Below, piece after piece: positions 35,679-43,800 of a stretch of DNA of 60,719 nucleotides. The DNA is from Candidatus Borrarchaeum yapensis (lineage in GTDB: Archaea; Asgardarchaeota; Sifarchaeia; Borrarchaeales; Borrarchaeaceae), in contig JAEOSF010000018.1 in the NCBI GenBank assembly GCA_016840515.1, positions 1 to 60,719 of the forward strand, read 5' to 3'. The translations under genes and the position numbers were made by a program. A model generated the notes under the pieces. That model was given only the letters and a program-made list of their open reading frames with translations. It searched no databases and was not told the origin of the DNA. Numbering within the stretch: position 1 is the stretch's first letter; the number at the start of each line of letters is the position of its first letter.

Positions 35679-36629
35679 GTGATAACTCTTCTATATGGGG
35701 GCTCAAGGACAGCGCAATTCTTGGAAGGGCTCTTAAGAATTATTGAACAAGAAAATTTTTCAATTATAGCGAACACATTAAATTCAACAGAGGTTTTTGG
35801 ACTAGAAATTCACCCAAATCTTGAGTATTTATTATTTCTTTTGGCTGGAAAGTTAGATATTAGGTATTGGAAGACGATTCAAGGAGACACTTATAGTTTT
35901 ATGAATTCTTTGTCGTATTTAGAGGAAAATGAGGAGAATTTATGGTTTAGATTTGGAGATACGCTCATTGCACAGGTTGTTTTCCGTCATCATCTTATGA
36001 GTCAAGGGAAGTCTTTTTCAGAAGCTATTGAAATAATCGCACAGAAACTTGGCATTAAGGCACAAATTATTCCACTTACTGATGATAAAGCCACATTCAA
36101 AGTTGTAACAGATAAAGGGGCATTAGCATACTTAGAATACCGAAATAAGGCGAATCAGGGTCTTATTAAAGAAGTAAAAAAGATTGAATTCAATGGAATC
36201 AATAAAGCAAAAGTCAGTCCAAAAGTAAGTGACGCTTTATCTCGCTGTGATACAATAATAATTGGACCTAGCAGTCCTCCAATATATATTGAGCCGATGC
36301 TTGCCTTTAATGAGATAAAGCACGCATTAGAAACTGCGAGTTGTAATGTCATTGCGATTAGTCCTGCAGTAGGTGATGAACCAATGGAGGAACCGATCAA
36401 AAGAATTATAGAAGAAGCTCTAGGATACGGAACTTCGCTAATTGAAATAGTTGAAAGATATCCCGGACTTATCGACACGCTTATTATTGATAAATCCGAT
36501 GAAAAATATAAGGTGCAACTAGAAGAGATGGGTATGGAGGTAATTGTGACGACAATAAATCTTGGCGACTATGAAAATCGAACTAAATTAGCCGAACTTG
36601 TATCAAAGTTGTTGCTGCCTACATTGTGA
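35679..36629 (+). CDS. cofD: CofD-like 2-phospho-L-lactate transferase
   Basis: A 316-residue protein resembling CofD, which joins a phospholactyl-type group to the deazaflavin Fo in coenzyme F420 synthesis. Landmarks are the N-terminal glycine loop LLYGGSRTAQFLEGLL (about 4-19), WFRFGDTLIAQVVFRHHLM (about 88-106), MTDD-like PLTDDKATF (about 133-141), and IIGPSSPPIYIEPMLAF (about 190-206, where most relatives read GPSNP). SPAVGDEPMEEP follows. Most motifs are present with small changes, so substrate could differ. The GTG start has GGGAGG nine bases upstream, partly enclosed in a hairpin. It stands alone. Confidence 0.85.
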   Translation: MITLLYGGSRTAQFLEGLLRIIEQENFSIIANTLNSTEVFGLEIHPNLEYLLFLLAGKLDIRYWKTIQGDTYSFMNSLSYLEENEENLWFRFGDTLIAQVVFRHHLMSQGKSFSEAIEIIAQKLGIKAQIIPLTDDKATFKVVTDKGALAYLEYRNKANQGLIKEVKKIEFNGINKAKVSPKVSDALSRCDTIIIGPSSPPIYIEPMLAFNEIKHALETASCNVIAISPAVGDEPMEEPIKRIIEEALGYGTSLIEIVERYPGLIDTLIIDKSDEKYKVQLEEMGMEVIVTTINLGDYENRTKLAELVSKLLLPTL

Positions 36630-36936
36630 ACTGCCTAACTCTATAGCAATGGGGCTTTCTTGTGTCGTAACATTGTAATTAAATCATTATAGTAAGAAAT
36701 TCTTTACATTATCTCAAACTAGTTTTTCAAAAATAGATGTTAATAATTATCAGCTTCTATCTAAGCGTTTTAAGGCGCATAATGTTTTTAATGTAATGAT
36801 TATAATATTATTTTGAATAATGAATCTTTTCCCTCTCTAGGAAAATGTCAATTTGTAGAGGAGACTATGAAATTAGTGATAAAGTCATCTTTTCAGATTT
36901 AGTTATCGCTTAAGTATTCAGGAGGGTATGTAGGAT
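36630..36936. other. Intergenic region before hsp20
   Basis: AT-rich, 307 bases. It contains AAGCGTTTTAAGGCGCATAA-like sequence near 36765 and an 11-codon ORF at 36867-36902 after GAGGAG that could be a leader peptide; evidence is slight. The hsp20 ribosome site AGGAGGG is near 36921. Confidence 0.4.
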
Positions 36937-37404
36937 ATGTCTATCGAAAGAAGACGAAAAAGACGGGATTTAATTCCGAGGGATCCATTTGATATTATCA
37001 GAAGATTTAGGACAGAAGTAGAGGATATGTTTCAGGATTTTATGGGAGGCGTCGGTCCTGGTTTTTCCGAGATAATGGAATTTCGAACTCCTCCAATTGA
37101 CATCCAGGAGACTGAAAATGAAATAATTGTTAAGGCAGATATTCCTGGGTTTGAGAAAGAGAATATTGACCTAGAAATAACTGGAGATCGACTAAGAATC
37201 AAAGCGGAATCTGAAACAGGAAAGGAAGAGGAAGAAAGGGGTTATCATAGACGAGAAAGATCTATGAAGTCAGTTTACCGTGAAATTCTTCTTCCAAAGA
37301 ATACAAAGCCAGAGGAATCGAAGGCTTCATATAAGAATGGTGTTTTGAAAGTTATTTTGACTAAAACTGAAGATGCAAAAGGAAAGAAATTGGAAATCGA
37401 ATGA
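36937..37404 (+). CDS. hsp20: Small heat shock protein Hsp20
   Basis: A 155-residue alpha-crystallin-type chaperone that holds unfolding proteins in large oligomers. The N-terminal 50 residues include FDIIRRFRTEVEDMFQDF. The alpha-crystallin domain spans about 52-142 (PPIDIQETENEIIVKADIPG; ASYKNGVLKVILTK). A C-terminal IxI-like LEIE closes the protein. The length is normal. An AGGAGG site precedes the ATG by about ten bases. It is a single gene, facing the GTPase gene convergently. Confidence 0.93.
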   Translation: MSIERRRKRRDLIPRDPFDIIRRFRTEVEDMFQDFMGGVGPGFSEIMEFRTPPIDIQETENEIIVKADIPGFEKENIDLEITGDRLRIKAESETGKEEEERGYHRRERSMKSVYREILLPKNTKPEESKASYKNGVLKVILTKTEDAKGKKLEIE

Positions 37405-37472
37405 AACTATTCGGAAAAACTCTATTAACTCGTTTTTAGTTTTTTTTCTTTTCCTTTTTACCTTTTCACGGA

Positions 37473-38066
37473 CTAAGCTTGCTTAATGGTTTCATAGTAA
37501 CGCATTACAATCTCTCTACAGAGCTGGATGAAAGCACGTTTAACATTAAGCCCATCAACTGCTATTGTTTCATAAACTAGGATATCACTGAATCCATTGT
37601 CAAAGACGTTGTCAAAGATATTTCGAACCTCATCTTTAGTTACAGTATTTGGCAAATCTCGTTTATTAACCATAATTATAACTGGTATTTTAGATCCATT
37701 TTCTTCATGGATTAGAAAATCTTTTAGCTCATTTACAGACCAAATATTGTCATCCCAAAATTCTTTTTGTGCATCCCAGACGAAAATTACCCCATCCACA
37801 CCTTGGAGAATGACTTTTCTTTGACCCTTATGCCTTTTCTGTCCAGCCACAGTATATACCTGAAACGTAATTTTGCCGACGCCAGCAACTGCTCTGTCAA
37901 AGAATAAAGTACGCCCTGTCGGATCAGCAATGGATTGTAAATTACCTTTTATCAATTCAGGGTCATTTTTGCTGAGCCAAAAAACAGATGTAGTCTTTCC
38001 TCCCATTGAGGGACCCCAATATACAATTTTGAAAACTAGTTTTCCATCAGGTGTTTTGATTGGCAT
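37473..38066 (-). CDS. MglA/Ras-like small GTPase
   Basis: A 197-residue GTPase. Motifs: G1 GPSMGGKTT (18-26), G2 region DPTGRT (48-53), G3 as TVAGQ (72-76), in place of the usual DxxG and close to the TVPGQ of MglA proteins, and G4 NKRD (134-137). The WGP before the P-loop and the GKTT are also MglA-like. Such GTPases control polarity or motility with Roadblock partners such as MglB. A Roadblock protein is at 18803-19276. The ATG has GAGGAG seven to eight bases upstream. The coiled-coil gene upstream (38275) is on the same strand and may be co-expressed. Confidence 0.9.
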   Translation of the reverse strand: MPIKTPDGKLVFKIVYWGPSMGGKTTSVFWLSKNDPELIKGNLQSIADPTGRTLFFDRAVAGVGKITFQVYTVAGQKRHKGQRKVILQGVDGVIFVWDAQKEFWDDNIWSVNELKDFLIHEENGSKIPVIIMVNKRDLPNTVTKDEVRNIFDNVFDNGFSDILVYETIAVDGLNVKRAFIQLCREIVMRYYETIKQA

Positions 38067-38274
38067 TTTTTTTACTCCTCTTGCTTTCGAAAGAAGACTA
38101 AAGCTAGCTTTGATTATCGAAGCAAAGTTTTGTCCTTACTGTATTTTTTTGGCTCAACTTTTTTATAAAATGTGGGAAATTTTACCGCAAATCTCTAGAA
38201 TTCTCTCTCTCCTAACAACTAAGGTGCAAAAAGGTATTTTTAGTAATATATTGAGTTAGAGAATTCTAATTTGT

Positions 38275-38835
38275 CTAATTCTCAAGTTTTTCTGCGATTA
38301 TTGTTAACGCATCGATTTTTTTGTACATGTCTTTTATCAAAGTATGCAACTCTTTGATTTGTGTCTTGAGTACCTGAATATGTTCAAATGTTTCTTCTGA
38401 AAGATTTGAGTCTTCAATTGATGTCTTTGATGTAGTTGTAGTTATTGAGGGTGATGTTATTAATTCACTTACTGGTGGAGTAATAATTTCCTCTAATAAC
38501 GGTTGTACAGCTACTATAGGAGGAGTATGTTCTTCAATCTCAATTAGGTCTGACGATTTTTCTACCACTACTGGTGTAGTAGATCCTTCGTTCATTTCCT
38601 CCAATAATTCTCCAACAATTCTACTGAGGATTCGAGGATTCAACTCAAAGCCTTCAGACAGAATAATATCTTCTAGAATTGAATTAACCGTCTTAGCGTC
38701 TAAGGAGGGACAAATTTTTTCTATTGCAGGCCATTTTCCTTTAATTAAACTTAGCTTGCCGTTTTTTGATGTGGGGTGTGGATGTAATTGAACAGAATAT
38801 GAAGTGCCAGGCAATTTCCTTGTAGGTACACTCAA
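38275..38835 (-). CDS. Unknown protein with C-terminal coiled coil
   Basis: A 186-residue protein. Residues 1-95 look globular (one PSLDAKTVNSILEDIILSEG helical region). The centre (about 95-150) is rich in proline, threonine and serine and probably unfolded. The last 35 residues form a likely coiled coil (EHIQVLKTQIKELHTLIKDM). The start was placed at TTG because AGAGGTGA lies six bases upstream; a GTG at 38844 overlaps that site. A small hairpin (CTCTC, 38845-38849, with GAGAG, 38854-38858) overlaps the ribosome site. It may be a GTPase effector or scaffold, by position only. Confidence 0.65.
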   Translation of the reverse strand: MSVPTRKLPGTSYSVQLHPHPTSKNGKLSLIKGKWPAIEKICPSLDAKTVNSILEDIILSEGFELNPRILSRIVGELLEEMNEGSTTPVVVEKSSDLIEIEEHTPPIVAVQPLLEEIITPPVSELITSPSITTTTSKTSIEDSNLSEETFEHIQVLKTQIKELHTLIKDMYKKIDALTIIAEKLEN

Positions 38836-39142
38836 TTTATTCACCTCTCATTTGAGAGTGTTCTTTATTAGAAGATAGTTCAAAATCATATAATAAAATT
38901 GCCATAATTATTGAAGGCATATACGGCTTCTTTGATGGGTTTCGACTTGTTTAAAGTAGTTATTGGCTAAAAACTTCAATGGGTTTATCACAGGCTTAAT
39001 AATTATTTCTAATGAATGAGTTACAAATATCAATTACCATCATCATAAACAAAAACTTAAAATAAGCTAAAATAATAGCCATAAGCAGCTACAGCTATGT
39101 ACTATAATTGTTTTATAATTGCCTTTAAGGAAGTTGCCTTTC

Positions 39143-39718
39143 ATGGAAAAGTATCAAACTATCAAAGTAGGCTCTGTAATGAGTAACGAGTTTTATACAA
39201 TCGATCCTGGCGCCACAATAGAAGAAGCTGTTTCGCTGTTGAGTGAGAAAGATACTAATTTGCTTATCGTTTGCACTAAAGAAAACTTTCCTGTAGGTAT
39301 ACTCACAGAGCGAGATATTGTTATCCGTGTTATAGGCGGAGATAAAAAACCAAGCGAAACTATTGCTGAAGACATAATGACCTCACCAGTACGAACATGC
39401 AGTCCTAACACCTCAATTACAGACGCTATGCGTCAAATGACAAAGCAGAAAATAAGACAACTATTAGTAGTCAACGAAGGGATTCTTGTGGGTGTATTTC
39501 TTGCTAGGGATGCTCTCGCTGTTGCACCAGAATTAATTGATACACTTGCTGAATTAGTTTCAGTTCGAGGTGAAGAAAGCAAACCTATTGAAAAGGGTGC
39601 ATCTGGATATTGCGATGAGTGTGAGGAATATTCGGATGATTTGAAACTTATTGATGGTCGTTATTATTGTGAGTATTGCAGAGAAGCATTGGAATTAGAT
39701 AGAATGGAAGAAGAATAA
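39143..39718 (+). CDS. CBS pair fused to zinc ribbon
   Basis: A 191-residue protein with two CBS domains (about 8-65, VMSNEFYTIDPGATIEEAV then ERDIVIRVI; about 75-130, IMTSPVRTCSPNTSITDAM then GVFLARDAL). A treble-clef/zinc-ribbon motif follows (YCDEC and YYCEYC, about 155-183). CBS pairs bind nucleotides and the ribbon probably binds a protein or nucleic acid. This fusion occurs in archaeal regulators of unknown target. AAGGAAG lies nine bases before the ATG; an in-frame TTG at 39119 is a less likely start. It converges head-on with the next gene (2-base gap). Confidence 0.87.
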   Translation: MEKYQTIKVGSVMSNEFYTIDPGATIEEAVSLLSEKDTNLLIVCTKENFPVGILTERDIVIRVIGGDKKPSETIAEDIMTSPVRTCSPNTSITDAMRQMTKQKIRQLLVVNEGILVGVFLARDALAVAPELIDTLAELVSVRGEESKPIEKGASGYCDECEEYSDDLKLIDGRYYCEYCREALELDRMEEE

Positions 39719-39720
39719 TT

Positions 39721-40365
39721 CTATTTTCTTAAAACAGATTTAATTTCCCCAAGTGCTTTGGTCATCAAAATTAACTTAAAAAACAATTCTGTGAAATTGC
39801 ATATCACACTAATTTTATCTTCTCTAATAATCAACATATGTCGAAATACAATTTCTTCTAATCCATTTTTTGCTTTTTTACCGTTTATTGGACTTTCAAG
39901 TTTAAAAAGACACCATTCAGCAGAGTTGCTGTTGTGAGGAATGAATTTCAAGAAGATTCTTCCTTCTGGACTTTCAATAGTGAATTTTCGAAAGAATTTT
40001 CTTTGAATTCTAAATCCGAGTGTTTTAACCTCGTCTATTATGAATTGATTCATTTCTGGTTCTATATAACTGAAAGTAACAACACCAATCGATACACCAA
40101 TTACAAGTAAGCCAAGTTCAATTGCAACTAAGGGCGAAATGAAATAAAACGCAGAAGTGAAACCTAGATTTTCTGAACTTCTTCCACTATCAAGTAATTC
40201 CTTTTGTTGAGCAAAAGTAGGTTGTGCTAGCATGCCGACTTGTCCATAAGTTAATATTATTCCACTAACAACAGAAATGACAAAAATAAGCGAAAAAACC
40301 ACATAAAGAAGGTTGTAGCACCTTTTATAACTCTTTTTTACGCTTTCTAATAATTTTTCAGCCAT
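39721..40365 (-). CDS. Two-span membrane protein
   Basis: A 214-residue protein with a span at about 19-40, an outside loop with no cysteines, a second span at about 74-98, and a cytoplasmic domain of about 115 residues with beta-rich character (RIFLKFIPHNSNSAEWCLFKLESP). No family was recognised. It overlaps the preceding small winged-helix gene by 8 bases, which points to coupled translation and a shared role. Both follow the giant TrmB-headed protein on the same strand. Confidence 0.7.
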   Translation of the reverse strand: MAEKLLESVKKSYKRCYNLLYVVFSLIFVISVVSGIILTYGQVGMLAQPTFAQQKELLDSGRSSENLGFTSAFYFISPLVAIELGLLVIGVSIGVVTFSYIEPEMNQFIIDEVKTLGFRIQRKFFRKFTIESPEGRIFLKFIPHNSNSAEWCLFKLESPINGKKAKNGLEEIVFRHMLIIREDKISVICNFTELFFKLILMTKALGEIKSVLRK

Positions 40366-40726
40366 TTTCGTCAGTCCTTAGTGCGTTTTCATACATTTCT
40401 CGGATTTTTGTTCCATGTCGTTCTGCAATAGCTATTAATGTCTTTGCTAATGGATGAAGATGGTTAATTCGTAATGAGTGCAATTTTGAAGTTAATTTAT
40501 CACTCAGGATTAATTCCTCCTCAGTGAGCCTTTGTAACACACCCCTGTATAGACTCTTAGCCTTTCCAGAATAGCCGATTAGTTTAGTCAATTGCACTCC
40601 TGAGACTGCCTTAGGATAGATATGAGCAAGGCATAGCAGAATCTTTCTATTCATTTCGTTAAGAGATGCAAATCCTATGAGAAGATCGTACATTTCTTTA
40701 GTTGTAATAATGCTTTCCTCAGACAT
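40358..40726 (-). CDS. Small winged helix-turn-helix protein
   Basis: A 122-residue basic protein with a winged-helix fold. Helices MNRKILLCLAHIYPKAVSGVQLTKLIGYS (about residues 24-53) and KSLYRGVLQRLTEEELI (about 57-73) give an HTH, followed by a wing. It resembles general archaeal regulators, but the subfamily is unclear. The start is ATG; a GTG four codons earlier is possible. Its end overlaps the two-span membrane protein by 8 bases, so it may pass regulation to or from the membrane. It lies 105 bases downstream of the giant gene. Confidence 0.75.
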   Translation of the reverse strand: MSEESIITTKEMYDLLIGFASLNEMNRKILLCLAHIYPKAVSGVQLTKLIGYSGKAKSLYRGVLQRLTEEELILSDKLTSKLHSLRINHLHPLAKTLIAIAERHGTKIREMYENALRTDENG

Positions 40727-40831
40727 AACATATCGCACCCAAAATTGATTAAGTTGGTTGTGTGTCTCATCACACTTTAGTTTTTAGAAAATTATTTAGT
40801 TCTGTGACAGGTTTCTCGTTTTTATCCAGAA

Positions 40832-43800
40832 TTATGATATTGCTCCCGCAGATCTAACCACCTCAGGTCGAATAATCTTGTTGATCATAGCAACGTAACT
40901 TGGATCTTCTGAAATGATTCCAAGAGTCTCCGCACCTTTAGGTACGATCAGAACTTCTTCATTGTCTCTTGAAAGCACACTATATTCTATTCCTGAATTT
41001 TTCTTGACTCTCACGTTTCCAAGTTGATACAATTCCTGCAGTGCGTGTTGCTCGTCCTCAGTTTCTAGTGTAGGTTGGGTAATTATAAGCACCTGAACTG
41101 ACGGATCAAGTTTTTTAATCGTGTCAAATGATACGTCCTTGATATTTGGGGTGATTATAGTTAGAGTGTGTTTGGTTCTTTCGATAGCAGTTCTACTAAA
41201 CTCATTGAGTTGCTCTCCAATCAAATACCATGTTTTTTCTGAGGCAATCCCAACTGAAAGAATATCCTGGATTTCTTCCCAAAGGTCCTTTACAATCATT
41301 TCATAGTTTGCAGTATTCTCAATTATCTCTTGAATCTTGTCGTTTGTCTCCTGAATTATTCTTTTATTCACATTGGCTAAATTCTCTATATTTATCTTAA
41401 CGTTTTCTACAAATTTTGTCTTAATTGTTGTATTGAACTCATCTATATTCTGAGATTGCTGTAATGATAGATTTTGAAGCCCATTTTGAAGATCGTTCTT
41501 GGTGGATTCAATTATATTTTGACTGGTTGTTAATTCTTCTCCAATTTCACTGACAATTTTTGCTACTTCTTCAATCTTTTCCTCAGATTTTTGTCCTAAA
41601 TGATTTCTTGTTTCTTCATTAAGTTGATTAACGCTATCATTAAACTCGGCAGTTATTTTTTCAGTCCAACTTTGTGAAAGTTCTTGAATCTCACTTACAA
41701 AGCGTAATAAATCACCTAAATTCGTATTGAGAGCGTTTGTAACAAACTCTTCTAAAGATTGTACATGTTCTTCGAAAAGTTGTGCTCTTGATCTTCTTAT
41801 CGGCGATATATCAGCATCCAATTTGGTAATTCTTTTTTCAAAACTTTCAATGGTTTGTTCTAAAGTAGTTTTAATTTCAGTATCAACTAGAGTTGCCATT
41901 TCGCTGGTTTTCTCTCCATGTTCATCGATTAAATTCATAATTTCATCGTTGATAGTTTTAGTTTCTTGCGAAAGTGTTTCGGAAATTTTCTTCACTGTAG
42001 CAAGTATATCATTTTCAGCAATCTGAGTTTTTTCTTCAAGTTCTTGAAGATATTTTATATGAATCCCCTCGGTGTCTTCTTGCGTTGTATGAATCATCTT
42101 TTCCATTTCTTCGCTTAATCGTAACTTTATCGTTTCAATAGCATCAATTTTTGATAAAGCGATCGAATTGACCTCTTGTAGCACCTTACTCAATTGTTCG
42201 TTTATTTCTTCTCTCAACACAGCTCGGCTTTCATTAGATGTTGTTAGATGAGAATCAACTAATTCTAAAGCACTTTCTCTGATTAAGTTAACAATATTTT
42301 CTATTTCTGTATCATTCGATTCAATTTTGTTCTTTAGTGTATCCTCAAATAAATTGAAACTTTTATTTTGTGTTTCTTTGTTCAAATCAAGTAACTTGGT
42401 CAATTCTTGACGAACCAACTCAAAAAACGTGTCAAGATCGCTCTCTTGAGTTGATAACAAGTTTAGAAAGTCTTCATTTGCATCTGTCATTGATTTTATT
42501 AATTGAGAAGTGGTGTTCTCTTGGATTTGGGTCAATTGACCTATGGCGAGAGCATTATTTAATTCATATAACATTATGTTGCTCAGAAGTGAGTCACTAA
42601 CGCTCTTCTTTGTCTCAGTGATTTGTGAATCAGTTTGTTCAATTAAGGTTGAAAAATCGTCACTAAATTCTTTCTTAAGCACGTTTATGGTTTTAGAATG
42701 CTGTCTTTTGCTATTTGCGATCCGTTTTTTATATTCTTGTTTGAGGGTTGTTACATCCTTCTTTAGAATTGAAATTTGCTCAGTAAATCGATTGTTTATT
42801 TCTTTTTGCAAAGATTGTGTTTTAGCTGCAAAATCCTCAAGAAGTTCCGTTTTTGCTGATGTTATTTCTTTTATGGTGGCAGCTATATTCTCTGAGTAAA
42901 GTTTTTTCGAAGTTCCAATATATTCTGAACTAGCTATTTTCGTAGCATCCACTTGTTCATCAAGTAACTCTTTTATTCCTTCGACCATATTTGTTATATT
43001 ATTTACTTGTGCAGTTAGTAATTCATCGTATTCTCTCAAGTGAGTTATTAAAACAGTGTCAAGTTCCTTGGTCAGATTTTTAGTATCCTTATTCAATCGA
43101 TCTATTTCTGATTGGAAGTTTGAAATAATAACTTCATTTACGGCATTTAATTCGTTCATTAGTTGTTCATGTGCCTTATTATAGGCAACCTCTATACTTT
43201 CTTTAAGACTCTGATTTGTATCTATGGACTGCGTTTTTCCTTCTTCCAACGTTCTTAGAAGTGTTTCTTCAAGTGTTTTCAATGTCGTTGCTTTTGTGTT
43301 TTGAAGTTCTCCAATATATTTCATTATTTCATTTTCAATATTCTTGATTTCAATTTTCTCGCTTTCAAGTTGTTTTGCTTTTAACTCCTTGCTGTATTTG
43401 TCAATCGACTTTGTTGTATCCTTTAATTCTTTCATTTGTTTATCTATAATCTGAGAAAACTCTTTTAGTGATGTTTGATATTCATCGCCAAACTCGTTAA
43501 AGCGCAGTTGCAAATTATCTGCAAATCCCTTAGCCAGCGACCCCATCATATTCGTAAAGTTTTGTAAGGTTGTTGATATTCTTAACTCACTGTTTTTGGA
43601 AGCATGGATAAGAGGTCGATGGATTTTTTCTGAGACTTCAGTACTAAGGGCTTCTTTAAATTCAGTTTGCTTATCTTTTAGCGTGGTAATTTTCTGAGTT
43701 AAAGACTCTTCAATATTTTTATCAAATTGTTTAAAATGCTGCGCAATTAAATTTGTGTACCGTTCTATATGTTTGTCGAGAAGTTCTTTAGATTCCATAA

